Both the position numbers and the translations under genes were made by a program. This document shows, piece after piece, positions 47,128-60,231 of a stretch of DNA of 64,000 nucleotides. Every line of letters begins with the position of its first letter. Position 1 is the first letter of the stretch. Below the pieces are notes generated by a model. It saw only the letters and a list, made by a program, of their open reading frames with translations, had not been told where the DNA came from and ran no database searches. Source of the stretch: Tamarix chinensis. Its lineage: Eukaryota > Streptophyta > Magnoliopsida > Caryophyllales > Tamaricaceae. The stretch is from positions 94,107,470-94,171,469 of the forward strand of contig CM060175.1 of the NCBI GenBank assembly GCA_030549775.1, given 5' to 3'.

Positions 47128-49591
47128 TTTTACTTCCTTGATAAGGAGGAAAAGTCCATTTTATAATGGTTATGACTAAATTTGATTAGACATTATAAAA
47201 AAATGATTGGAAGTAAGAAACTTCTATAAGAGCATAAGTGCCAATTACATCCCATATGGGCTTGCTAAGAAAGGGTTGACTAGGAGTGAGACTTCTGAGT
47301 GTAGCTTTAAGTTGGGAAGTTTATGTGTTTATGCTTCCTCTTCCTTTATTTTATATGGTAGCCTTCTCTAGTATTACGTATCCTTTGTTCTCTCGTTGGT
47401 TACTTTCTATGATAAGGCATGTAATGTTAGGTTGTATTTTCAACACTTGGTGTAGTACAATTGTGGTTGAAAAAATTATTTGTGTATGGTTGCTTTTAGA
47501 ATATCCTTTTTCAAAAGGTAGCGTTAAGGGATGAAATTTTGCAATTAAGGCTAGTCTCACTACTATTAATAATATTCCTTGATAGTTATAAATTTTTTTT
47601 TGCCATATTTCACCACCATATTCTTTCACAATATATATTACATTTATTCTAGTCACACAATTTAATAAGATATAAGTTGAAATAAGATGCCGAAAATGAC
47701 TATTATACCATTTCATAAATTTTCTTTGGAAACTTAACTAATTTATGTTCTTAATAAAATAGATAATAAAAAGGGTATAGTATAAATAACTAGTCTAAAC
47801 GAATGACCTTTAATAGTTCCTAAGACTTATATTATTTAGCAAAAATGTTATAACTGATGTATTAGTTCAAAATTCATAAGTTGGTAGATGACCTTAAATA
47901 CTACATTTATTTCTACTTTTAGTTATCTTACCAAGTTTGAATCATTTCATTTATGAAAGTTTCTATATTATAACCTTTATTTCATAACAAATTTAAAAAT
48001 ATCATGTAACCTAAATTATAAAATAGGGGCATGCCATTTATTTTTATTTCTCTAACAAAACTCTCTATATGACACTTTTATGCAAATTATGATTGGATAG
48101 CCCAGTTTGAGTGTAGTTCAAGCAAAAACTGCATAAACACTCACACAATATATTTAGTTGCATATAAAATGTACACATTTTTCCTTACATTTGTAACCCT
48201 AGATCTTTTTTTATCCCTAATAAAGAGAGCAAGGATAATTTAGTACATGCTAAAGTAGAATTCATATACTAAGGATTGATCTTCTCATCTTATTTTTAGA
48301 AGTTATTAGATCATATCTTATGAGAAAAAATTAGATAATACTAATGCTAATACTAATAATATAAAATTAATGGTAATAATTAGAATAATTGTAATGATGA
48401 TAATCATAGAAGTGATACTAATAATGGTAATAACAATGTAACAATAATAATAGCAACTTATTGAAAATTTCAATTTATATCCATTCATATCAATAAAAAT
48501 AAGATAAAGAGAGTGGGTCCTAATTGTGTTTGATATCAATAACACAACAATTTTGGAATCAATTAGCATCCAACAATTTCATGATTATGAATATAAGTTG
48601 TTGGTATTAATAAAATGTTGGTACATATAACAACTTAAATTATCAAACTAGCCAAAGTACCGTAAAGAAGCAAAACTATGAGAGATTATAGGGGAAAAAA
48701 TCTTAGATAAGTTTGACTTATCATAAACCCTCTAGTGATAAATTAGATTTATTTAAAAAAAATTCTAGATATTATAAATGGATGAGGACCTATGATGAGC
48801 TATATACAACCACTATAGTTCTTCCCTCAAAATGGATGGAAATAGCTTCATAAGCATATTCTAACCTATAATTTCACGCAATCCCTCATATAATCATATC
48901 ATCTCTAGAGCGTGTGAAATGCATAACAAATATGGTATATGAGCAATGTATGAACCTCTTATACCTCAAGTGGTGAAAATGACATGGAGACATTTTGTTT
49001 GGAATCACGTTATATTACCAAGACTCAAAATTGTTATTCGATTTTTGTGTTACAATTATATCTATACAAATGTAGGGTGACTTGTCAAACTCATCCAACT
49101 CTATCAATTCACAACACATAGTTAGCCTGAGCCATAAGGCATATGGGTATAAATTGACCCCTTTTATTTTACGATCACTTGAATATGGGTCATATTAAAA
49201 GTCCATGAGTTCCATGGACTTTTATCAATATTCTATCTCTTTAATTTATTATTAATCTATCTTTTAATAAAAAATAAATAACTATCACTTGTCATTAACT
49301 TTTTTTTCCTGTGATGGCTTATATTTACATATTACTTTTTTTTAAACTAATCATGTTTTGCACAATATTAATAATGATAAAATTTTGGTAAATAATAGTA
49401 CAAAACAAACAACATTTATTTATTTATTTATTAATTACTTCAAAGTACAATTAAAGTGTTTAAAAAATAACATAGCACCAAATTCAATTTATGTTAAAAA
49501 AATATTTATAAGGAAAATAGTATTAAATGTAGCTAGAAACTTGATAAAATTATATAATAACTAATTATATTTCAACATGTTATTAATAAGC
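47128..49591. other. AT-rich intergenic DNA, no gene seen
   Basis: No coding similarity found. Trinucleotide-like AATACTAAT/AATGGTAAT runs at 48330-48460 and T-rich stretches explain the short open frames. Confidence 0.6.
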
Positions 49592-50929
49592 TATGTTGCA
49601 CAAAAAAGGAAGAAGGGGGTTGTTCCATGTTTCTAAGTCATCCCAAAAATGGGGACATTGTTAGAAACTTGGGTTGGTGATCCTGTTTGTTCCCAAGCAT
49701 AGAAGGGAAACTTTGGGCTAACATGGCTCATTTTGTGTTAAGTTTTTTTTTTTTAAAAAAAAAATTAAGGCACTTTACATGAGGTGTGCAACTGAAAACC
49801 TAAAATCAAACTTTGAACCCCCCAACTATCCTAACTACTCTACAACTCATGTTGTAGCTTGAAGTAGATCGAGCTTCTACCCTCCTCTCCTAGTTTGAAC
49901 CCGAAGTGATGACCACTAGAGAGGCAACATTAGCCTCAATGAAAGGCACAAACGACCACTAGCAACACAACTAAGGTCTCTTGTGGCTGAAAACTTGATC
50001 TCCTTCTCTTAGTGAGCATTTTCTCTAAATAATTAATTATTTTTTACTTTCTATTTGGTTATCGGTTTTATAATGAGAATTGAGGTTGAATTGAAGAGTG
50101 TCGGTGTTACAATGAAATTTTATGATTCAGTTCATCTAATACTAAGTATGAAGTCAAAACACTTTGTTTTATTAAAATATATTCTATTCAAGTAACATTT
50201 AAATTTCAAAGGTTAATATAAATTTAGTTATTGATGATGAGGCTATTTATTTATTTTTCATAAAATAATAAAAGAACCTTGTAGGGGTGAATAGGATTTT
50301 ATGAAATAAAAACAACAAATAAAAACTTATAAATAATGTAGAGTGATGCAAAGGCAAATTACTCTCTACATTCACTACCAACAGGTTCTCTATTTTGGAT
50401 TTTAAATAGTGATGTGTTTTTATTGATAACCACTCTTATTTTGGTTTATGAGCCTTACAATCTCAATTTTTCTTTAATAAATGATTTACAACTTTAATTA
50501 TTTATATTTTGTAGACTTTCTAGAAGAAATCTCAAGAATGATAGGTAAATACTCATTAATTCCTTTATAATGAATTTTGTAATATTGTTGTGATTACAAT
50601 TGATTCTCACCAAAATTACAAGATATAAAAGTGTAGAACTTTGGATGAGATTTAATCTAACTGGATGTATTAAAATATATCATAATTGAAGAGCAATTCT
50701 AGCTAAGATAAGTGCGCAATGAACAATTTTCAATAAAAACTCTGAATCTAAAAGTGGAAAGAGTTTTAATGAGCAATTGAATGATTCAAGAGTAGATAAT
50801 TGACTGCAAAATCAGTGTATTTGAAAAGTTGTCGCAATAAATGCCAAGGGAGCTTATTTATAAGGCTCGTCCTTCTTGTGTAGCTGTTAGACACAACTAA
50901 AAATTTGTATTGCCCAACAGGTAAACAAA

Positions 50930-51480
50930 ATAAACATTTATTGCTCACTAGTCAATTAGTCTGGCCAAGTCAGTCGATCGGTTGTACAACCAATCGATCG
51001 TTGGTTCAAACTAGTTGGCTGATTATGTTTAGACTTGAAATGGAAAGTGACCATTATATAAACCAGTCAATCAGTTTATGGAAACCAATTAATCGATTAT
51101 GCGTGGTACTGAGTTGGTCCTATGGACATATATAAATAGTATTATGGTTTAGTAAACCAATTGATATGTTCATTCAACCAATCTATTGGTTTATTCAAAC
51201 CAGTTGATTGGTTACAAACTAGTTAGTTAGTTTGCTAAAACCAGCCAATGTCTTTAAATAGAGAGTGATGGGTTTCTGTAGAAGAAAAACTCATGGATTG
51301 GTTAAGTTAAGCCAGTTAATCCATTGGCTGAAACTAATCAAGGTATTTAAATGGAGAGGAAAGGGTTTCTATAGAGCAAAACCCATGGATTGTTTAAGTT
51401 AATCTAGTCGATCAGTTTACCAACCAATTGATTAGTTTGCTAAGCCAATTGATCTATTTGAGTTTGTTCTCTTTTAATGC
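50930..51480. repeat. Palindromic ACCAATCGATTGGTT-type repeat field
   Basis: Repeated degenerate units built around CCAATCGATCGG, AACCAGTCAATCAGTTT and AACCAATTGATTAGTTT, many of them near-palindromes, plus a duplicated block of about 110 bp: 'TTTAAATAGAGAGTGATGGG' near 51253 and 'TTTAAATGGAGAGGAAAGGG' near 51347. A second field of the same motif lies at 62640-63120. Confidence 0.75.
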
Positions 51481-52057
51481 TCTAGTCTTAATCAATCCAA
51501 TCAATAGATATGTCGACTACTTCCAACTATAACTAAACAACAAGTTTAGAACACTTAGAAATATTTAGAAATCAAGATCAATATGAAATTGCATAAAGTG
51601 AATTCAAGTCAAGTGTTTAAAAACTTTTTAAAGATTTTTCTTCAAAATGTGAAATTACTCAACTCAAATATTTACTCGTAACTTAAGATTTTAGCAATAT
51701 GATTCTTAAACCTTAAGATTTGGTTATCTTCATACGTTCTTCTTTTGTGTCTTAAAACTTGATTGCTCTTTTAAATTGCACATTAGATAAATGATTAGAA
51801 TTAGTATATTTAGATCTTTTTATTTATCAATTATAGTACATGCATACTTAAGCAAACACATTAGCTCTCAAGACCCATTTGTTATCATCAAAACAAGAAC
51901 AGTGGTATTGTTTGACCTATGAGGTAAAAAAAATGTGTGCTCAAAAGATTGAGGATTTGTTTGTGGATAGGAATTATTTATTGTATATTACATAGTTGGG
52001 TTGTTGTCAAAGTCTTACATGATTTCCCGAGATTTTCTATTTTTGGTGGCTTGAATT

Positions 52058-54311
52058 ATGATTTCTAATACTAATATTAGTCATGTGAATTCTAGTAATG
52101 GAATTATTGCTTCTAATGATGAAAGTGATAACCCTATGTGGAGATATATTATTGAAGATGATAAAAATAGAGGATGGGGTATAAAATGGGCTTGTAAATT
52201 TTGTAATCAAACAAGACAAAGTAGATATACTAGAGTAAAGACTTGTTGAATATTTTGATCAAAGGTATTTAAAGTTGTAATAAAGTGAGTAGAGAGAATA
52301 AAATTGAGATGGAAACATTAGAAGAAGAAGCTATAATAAGAGTTAAAACTAGTCAACTAAAGCATGTGCCTTTACCTCCTTCCTCTTCAAGCTTTATACC
52401 TACTTTAAGAATGGGAATTGATATGGCTTCTTTTATGAATAGGAAGGGAGATGAGAATAATCCTTTAAGTAAGGCTTTCATGGAATAAATTCATTCTCGG
52501 TTGGATAATTTGATTGCTAGGATGTTTTATACTACTGGTGTTTCATTTAATTTAGCTAGTAACCTTAATTTCATGGAGGCCTTTTCCTTTGCTGCAAAAC
52601 ATCATATATCCAATTAATTTATACTTGGTTATAATCTTACAAAAACATATTTACTTGAATAAGAAAAGGAAAATATCAAAGGGAGTTATTATTGTATCTT
52701 ATGGTTGGAGTGATGTGCACAGGAGGCAACTTGTAAAGTTTATTGCGATTTGTGATACCCATCATATGTTTTTAATAGTTGTTTGTTCATCAAGTGAGAT
52801 AAAAAGACAAGTATTTCATTTCTACTTTGTTAAAAGAAGTCAATGATGAAATGGGTGATCAAAATTATGTTTAAGTTATCGCTGATAATGCATCTTATTG
52901 CAAAGGAGCGGGTGAAATCATTGAAGGGATTTATAATCATATTTGTTGGATTCCTTGTGTTGAGCATATAGTAAATATTGCTTTGAAAAAAATTTATGCT
53001 ATGAAAAATATGGAGAGTAGTTCTAAAGTATATATAGAGTTACATTGGATAATAGAGATCCATAGTGATGATATCCAAATTATTATTATTATTTTTTTAT
53101 CATGAATCATTTCATGATATTAGCCATCTAAAACAAATTTTATCCCTTGAAGTTACTTGTGGTTGTTGAAGCCAATTTTTCTTCCATTGTTATTATATGT
53201 TGAAGAGAATGAGACCTATAAAATATTCTCCTTGGGATATGGTGATTAGTGAACAATGGTTATCTTATCAAGATGATGATGTTGGAAAAGTAATGTTTGT
53301 TAAAGAAAAAAAATCCTTGGCAATTTGTGGTGGGATAAATTTGATTATATTCTTGACTTCACAAAATTGATATACAAAATGATCCAAGAGTGTGATAATA
53401 ATAAACCAACTCTTTACCACGTTTATGACTTGTAGGATGCAATGATTGATGAAGCCAGAAATGTCATATATAATTATGAACATAAGGACTTTATAGAAGG
53501 ATTAAGTGGTGTATAACATCATTGTTTCTCATTAGACCAAAAGTAATACATATCTTCATTGTTTGGCCCACTCATTGAACCCTAGATAATTTCAAGTCAT
53601 TAAGTGAAACATTTATTTATTGTGTCTATTCCACTTTGTTTACTTTTAGTTTGATAGCTACTAAAAATAATTGTTCTTATCTTACTGAAAGGTATTATAG
53701 TGAAAATTGGTTAAGTGAAACTCAAGTTAAATTTCTCCTCATACAGAATTTGAGATTTTTTATGAAAGGAACAAGTATTTCAGAATGTTATTTCCTAACC
53801 AATATAAACAATCAAGAGCTACTTTGGAGTATGCCAAATTTTCTCTAAAGAATGGGAGATTTGGAGAAGTTGATTCTCTTTTTGATGAAAATACACTTGA
53901 CCCCTAGGATTGGTGGGGAGCTTATAGTTCATGTACACCGTTACTTCAAATCATTGCTCTGAAAGTACTTGGTCAAGTTTCTTCCTCTTCATCTAGTGAA
54001 CGCAAGTAGAACACTTATGGTTTCATCCATTCCATGAAGAGGAATATAATTCTTCCAAAGTCTGCTGAAAATTTAGTGTTTATTCACAAGAACCATCGTC
54101 TCCTGGTAAGAAGGCTTCCACAATACAAGAAAAATAAATCAAAGACATGGGTTGTTTTTGGCTATGAATTTAGATCTTTCAAACTATATTGATTGAGATT
54201 ACTTCTGTCTCCCTTGATGAACCTGAATTAGAGAATATGATTTCTAGTAAGGATGGAGAGATCAACCTAGAAAAAGATGAAGATAATGACGAATATTCTA
54301 ATAAATGGTGA
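52058..54311 (+). pseudogene. hAT transposase with DUF659-type core, broken
   Basis: Homology to the plant BED/DUF659/hAT-C transposase family, in several frames. N-terminus: D-N-P-M-W-R-Y then C-K-F-C-N (BED finger, about 52120-52205). Core: L-A-S-N-L-N-F near 52555, then G-V-I-I-V-S-Y-G-W-S-D-V-H-R-R at about 52680-52725 (for I-V-S-D-G-W-S-D; the catalytic aspartate reads tyrosine), V-L-S/I-A-D-N-A-S region near 52880, and the conserved E-x-x-W-I relic near 53040-53060. C-terminus: D-W-W-G-A-Y-S-S-C-T-P at about 53910-53940, L-G-Q-V-S-S-S-S-S-S-E-R-K and S-M-K-R-N near 54030, L-V-F-I-H-K-N-H-R-L-L near 54075-54110. At least six stops or shifts. It is a different hAT lineage from the copy at 19134. 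Confidence 0.88.
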
Positions 54312-54589
54312 ATGCTTCACCTTATTTTCTTGTTAGTTTGAAAATGTTTTTGTTATGTAAACTTCTAATGTCTTATGCTTAATGGCAATAATAATTCATT
54401 TTATGTGTGAATGAATGACTAATGATAGCAAGTTCATTTATCATAAAGTGGTTATAATCATGTTTATCATTCATAGAATGGAAATCTTTAATTTGATTTA
54501 ATATATATATATTCATTTCCTAACATTCCTGTTTCCTTATTATTATTTTTTAAAATATTGTGTCCCCATTTCCATTTCCGTGCAACCTA

Positions 54590-56299
54590 AATGAGAATTA
54601 AACAAAGTAAGACATTACACAATTTTTTTCATAAATATTCACTAAGATAGTATTAAAATTAGTATATATGTGCTAATTCTAATTTTCTTTATTTTTTTAC
54701 TTGTAAAATATATTTAAAATATTCAACTATAAATAAATTCAACTTGTAAGATATTAATTTTCAAAACTCATAAGTTATCCCAACCCAATATTAGCCTAAA
54801 ATCTCTTAAGGCTCGCTAGTCAAGCCTTGACCCAACCCTTCCTGGGCCTGCCCATTGACTAAGTCAAGTCATAATGCATTAAAAAATAAAGCTAAGCTAC
54901 GATGATGGGGTGTAATCATAGAATTTTGATACAATGTTTTTATATCCAAGACTAAAGATATAGAACACATATTTACCCCATGTCCCATGGCCAATAAATG
55001 TTGGAGAATGATATTGAATTGGATGCAAATAGTATTTTAACCTACAATAATGGATCAACTATTATAGTGGTTGATCGGAATGGGAGAAAGACAAAATGTG
55101 AGAGGTGATTTACTCATATTAGTTTCTTATACTTTATGTTATCAGTTATGGATGAACAGAGTCTCCTGGTATTTCATTTCAAATTTGTTTTGTCAAGTAT
55201 ATATATACAAAAGATTATAAAAGATGTTTTTGCTAGACTTAGTTTCTATCATAGGAGATATGTAAGTTTATTAGCAAAGTTGGATAGAATGCCAACTTAT
55301 TTGATTTATGCTTCCTAAGATGTACTCATCACATTGTACTTTTGGTAATAAGGTTAATTAAATTAATAAAAAAATCCTAGTATGCAATATAGAAAAAAAT
55401 AAGTTTCTAGTTATCAATGCTTTTTTTCTTCAAAATTTTTAAAACATTGTTTTTAACAAAATTGAACTTTCAGATTTCTTTAACATAGTGTTCACATCAA
55501 GGAATATTTCTAGCTATAAGACATAATTATAATAGAGAAAATATATAATCACAATTCAAATGGGGCATAAGCACCATTTATTATATGTTGTCCATTTTTT
55601 TTATTACCAATTATGTCTTTGGTATAATATTTATGTAGAACAATATAATCACCATAAAAATATGATGAGGGATGGCATCGAAGCAGGTCCCTGAAGCCAA
55701 AATATATATTTTTTTCTTAACCCACCTCAATTCCTAGTTTTTTGTAAAAGGAAAATCATCATGCAAGTCCTACTAGGATTTAATCCCCATCCCTACCCCG
55801 ACCCTTGCCCATCCCTACCCCAATCCTTGTCCCTAATTTATGTCCTTGAAACCAATCCTGGATCTACAACCAGATCCCCATAATTAGTAAACCGTGTGTC
55901 CTACAATGCTTCATATGAAATAGATGAAAGTTGAATGCAAATTGAAATTAAGAAGCCATAGCCAAATAAATATCCATAACTTTTAACATAAAATAAGCAT
56001 AAAAAATTATAGTGAACTCTAATAGCACATTAAAAGGAAGGTTTAACATAAATGACAGGACTTGATGTCATAACCTCATTGCTAATGATCTAGCACCCAA
56101 TTTTGAGAACTAACAATGAAAGGTGGCAGGCATAAAATATGACAAACAAAATAGAGACCTAAAGATAAGACAAATACACTAATAATAAATTAATAATGAA
56201 AACAAATTTTTTATGACATAAAATAAGTATACTTGATTAAACCATATGACCATAACAAATTTCACTTTATAGCCTTGTTGGCAGCATCCTTAGTGACCT
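54590..56299. other. Intergenic DNA with a small C-rich repeat patch
   Basis: No gene recognised. At 55785-55840 there are tandem CCCATCCCTACCCC-like units ending CCTTGTCCC, similar to subterminal repeats of some hAT-type MITEs; no partner end was found. The 60-codon frame at 55136-55318 is not supported by any similarity. Confidence 0.5.
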
Positions 56300-57203
56300 T
56301 AGCACTAGGTATGGAAATCAGGTGGATTTTATCCAAAATCTGATGGATTTTATCCATTGGATATATAAACGGATTTAGATAAATGGATATAGATATGGAT
56401 ATAGAGTGTAGTTTAAAAAATCCATCGGGTTTGGGTATAGATATAGGTACGGGATATCCAAATCCGTACCCACTTCTATACCCTATCTATACTTGCATTT
56501 GTTTATCCATAATAAAAAATAATATTTTTACCCTTTATTTAAATGATAAAATATTACATCTAATAAGCTTAAAAATATAAATTAAACAAATCCTAAAAAT
56601 CTAACACTAACCAATAACAACATTTATAACTTAACTAACAACCCCATTAAGGTCCCGACCCTTTTCGCCTACCCATAGTGCCCATATGTTTAAATTACGG
56701 AGCATGTTCCTCCTTCCTCAATTCTTTATTTCTAGACCTTAGACCCCGGTTCCTAACTTCCCATTCCCTTGTATCAATGTTCTTGTGTGTTCGTTCGACG
56801 ACTACTCCTCCCTTAAGGCATCACAACATTCATTGGCATCTAGTCTTCCTCTTGACCTCTCCTTCGCTACAAGTCTTCATCACATTAAGTCTCATTAACT
56901 GGCCTACATCTAGTGGAGTGATCAGGGAACTATTTTTTATTAGGGGTGTGTGTGCGTGCATGCGTATGTGTGTAGATTATATATTTGGTGTGCTCTTAAA
57001 GTTTTAATTTGATAAGAAAAAATGAATCTTGACAACACAATTCATCATTTAGTTAGGATTGGGGTAGGTCTCACCTTTTATTTAGGATTGGCCGATTGGG
57101 GTAGATTTTGTATGCTATGCTAGTTTTTTGTGTAATGTATATGTAGGAAAGAAAGTATGTATGTGTTATGCAAATGTATATGTAATCTGCATATATATAT
57201 TTA

Positions 57204-57227
57204 TGTGTGTGTGTGTGTGTGTGTGTG
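57204..57227. repeat. (GT)n microsatellite
   Basis: Twelve uninterrupted GT units. Confidence 0.95.
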
Positions 57228-57836
57228 CATGATGGATAGCAGAATTGCCAAGTAGAATCTAACATGTTGAAAAAATCTGGGAAGATATCATAGATTTTTT
57301 GTTGAAAAAATCCTATCTAACATGTTATATGTTATAGCTAACTAGCTATATGCAATATATTATTTTAAGTTAATCACTTTGAATATGCAATTTGTTTATT
57401 GCTATCTTAAGTTAATCATTTTGAAGAGCGTTTTGACTAAATAGAAGGAACAAGATGGTATATCTTAAGTTATAAAGTTAATATCTACAATCGGCTTGTT
57501 GAAGATGATTTTATTTGTCAAAAATCATATTAAAAACATGGTAAAAATGAAGACATTGTTTTTCTTATAAGTAAAAAATTAAATTATTAATGGAAATAAG
57601 AAAGATGTCATGAATAAATTATGTATGATTCAATATTGATACACAAAATGGATATGTGGTTATAAAAGTCATTATGATAGTGATGTGTTCATAATCTTAG
57701 AATTGATAAAAATTATAATAACCATTATGCAACTCTCTTTACCTAATGTTTGTAATATATGTAAAATCATTTGAATTTGATATTATAAAGTTTTAATATT
57801 TTATGTGCTTTCATAATTTTCTCCTTAGGTTTAGGG

Positions 57837-59990
57837 ATGATAGTTAGAGCTAGTATTACCTATTTACTAAGTCAAATATCTCTACATTCATCAATTGTAG
57901 CTAGTAACCCTATTACTGCCAAGTCATCTACAAATGATGAAGAGGAATATGTGGAAGTACAAAAACTTACTCTAGGGAAAAATAAATAAAGAAAACTTTA
58001 CTTATATGGGAACTTTTTAATGCGGTGAAGACTAATGGGAATAAAAATGCCATTTGTAGAAGTTATAATAAAAGTTTAAGTGGGGATCCAAAAAAATGAC
58101 ACTTCTTATTTGCGTGAGCATATAAAGAAGTGTGTAAGGTTATACGAGGAGTAGGCCAACACAAGTTGCAATTCACTCAAAAGGGGGAAGGAAAGGGAAA
58201 GATAATTATCATTGAATTCAATCAAGGAATTTCAAGGCACGACTTGTGTAATATGATGGTAATGTATAAGTATCCACTTTTTATAGTGGAACATAAAGGA
58301 TTTAAGAATTTTGTGTCAGGTATTTAAATTTCTTTTAAGTTGATTTCAAGGAATATATTGAAAAGTAATATCCTTAATATTTTTGAATTTGATAAAAATA
58401 GAGCAATGTCCTTATTATGTTGTAATAAGAGACATATTTCAATCACTACCGACATAGGCCACGAAAAATCAAAAGAAGGGTTTTATGGCTATAACAACTC
58501 ATTAGATTTATACTCAATGGAACTTATAAAGTTATATAATTAGGTTCTTTTAATATTTTATCCACATAAAGTTCTAAGTTTCAATGGTGATACTATGTGA
58601 TAATGTGATACTCTCAATTATATTTGTTATTTTGTTTCCTTTTTATCTTTTTTAAGGTTCATATATGTTCCTACCCCCCATATAGTTAAGTTATTTGTGA
58701 TTTTTTTGTTAAATATTTTGGTGGATTGAAATATTGATACAAATTTCACAACACTAATTGTTGACAATTATACTACCAATGATGCTATAGTTGATGAGAT
58801 GGAAAGAAGATTACAAGCAAAGTGTTTTTTGTTGCATGGAAAATATTTTCACAAGTGTTATCCTATGAATATTCTTAATTTTATATTTAGGGATGGGATG
58901 GATGTAATCTATAAGACAATTGAAAATTTTTGTTAGAGTCTGGTGTTTTGAGGGCAACATGGAAAACGAATAGAAAGGTTTGTAGAGGTTTTTCAACATT
59001 AAGAAAAGATGGAACGCCTCTTTATTAATGTTTTATGTTGCATTGTTGTTAGAAAATGTTTTTAAGAGGTTTAGTGCAAGATTGTAAGATAATATGCTTT
59101 CTTAATGTTTTATGTTGCATTATTGTAAGAAGATGTGTTTAAGCGATTATCATGGTTGGAGCCTAGTTTTAAATGTTGTCCTAGTTCTAACGAGTGGAAA
59201 ATGACTCAAATTATTTGTTTGAAATTGTTGTTGTTTTATGAGGTGACTTTGTTTTTTTTTCCTCGGAAAATAAGTATCCTACTTCTAACTTGTATTTTCC
59301 TAAGGTATGTCAAAATAGATTTGCTTTGTCTGAATGGGCATTTTAGGAAGATGAAGAAATTAAGACTATGGCTGAAAAAATGTTAGAGAAATTTGATAAT
59401 TCAAGGGATTATGGGGGGGGGCGGTAATATCCATTTTGGATCTCTGATTTAAAATAAAGTTGGCGGAATGTTATTATTCCTTGATTTATTTGGACTCTAC
59501 TTATGATGAGGTAGAGAAAGTATGTAGAACATGTAATGAGTTGTTTTGTGAGTATGAACAGAAATTGAAGCATATAGTGAGAAATACATGTAAATCTTGT
59601 GGTTTAACTATTTCTAGTCATACTCCCTATAGTGGTAGTACTAGCTTCGGTTCTAAAAGAGTAGACATATATGAAAACTGGTTAGCTAACCACTGTGTTA
59701 CAAATTCATCACAAAATAACAAGTTAGATTATTATTGGGAGGAGGTTGTTATGTTAAAGATGGAGGACTTTGATGTTTTGTCATAGTAGAAGACAAATAC
59801 TAAGCTTCCAATTTTGCAAAACACGGTTAGGGATATACTAGCTATCCCTATTTCCACTCATTATTCATAATCTTCTTTTAGTACAAGTAATTGGTTTATT
59901 AATCCTCACTGCAGTCAGTTACATCCAAAGGATTTAGAAGCATTGATGTGTAGTTGAGATTGGCTTTGGGCAACAATGATGAGGGGCAAA
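57837..59990 (+). pseudogene. hAT transposase, RICESLEEPER-like, broken
   Basis: Same broad family as the 19134 copy but a separate, much more decayed element. A BED-finger relic (C-R-S-Y-N ... Y-L-R-E-H-I-K-K-C) sits at about 58050-58130. Then M-V-M-Y-K-Y-P-L-F-I-V-E-H-K-G-F at 58255-58302, I-S-R-N-I-L-K-S-N-I near 58342, I-S-I-T-T-D-I near 58440 (the I-T-T-D-x-W catalytic strand), V-D-N-Y-T-T-N-D-A near 58760-58790, K-C-C-P-S-S-N-E-W near 59165 and L-L-L-F-Y-E-V-T at 59225-59250. The C-terminal hAT dimerisation block appears as I-P-I-S-T and H-P-K-D-L-E-A-L-M-C-S at 59845-59955. Stops and shifts break it throughout. Confidence 0.85.
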
Positions 59991-60214
59991 GGTAACATTT
60001 TTTTAATATTGTTAAATTTTAGTTAAATTATAAAATATGTATTATTTTATCTATTGGTTTTATTATTTAAATCCTTTACTAGATAATAATGATTTTGAAA
60101 TATCATATTATCATGACTCTTATCACACTTCTTTTGAAGATGAGGAGTCCAATGATGGTGAAAATGAGTTAAAGATTAGGTATTTATAAATATAAAGTTA
60201 TTAGTAGATGTAAT

Positions 60215-60231
60215 ACACACACACACACACA
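60215..60231. repeat. (AC)n microsatellite
   Basis: Short uninterrupted AC run inside the third hAT relic. Confidence 0.9.

Larger units (their letters stand above)
49592..54589 (+). mobile_element. Decayed hAT transposon, about 5.0 kb
   Basis: The left end TATGTTGCACAAAAAAGGAA and the reverse-complemented right end TAGGTTGCACGGAAATGGAA form an inverted repeat of about 30 bp (TAxGTTGCAC core), as in several plant hAT elements. The broken transposase at 52058-54311 lies between them and is in the expected orientation. No clear 8-bp duplication remains (TAATAAGC versus AATGAGAA). The left half also holds a field of ATCGATTGG-type palindromic repeats at 50930-51480 that may be a separate insertion. 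Confidence 0.7.

Noticed and set aside
49584..54597. 8-bp duplication for the second hAT
   Set aside because: TAATAAGC and AATGAGAA do not match convincingly in any register, so no duplication is claimed.
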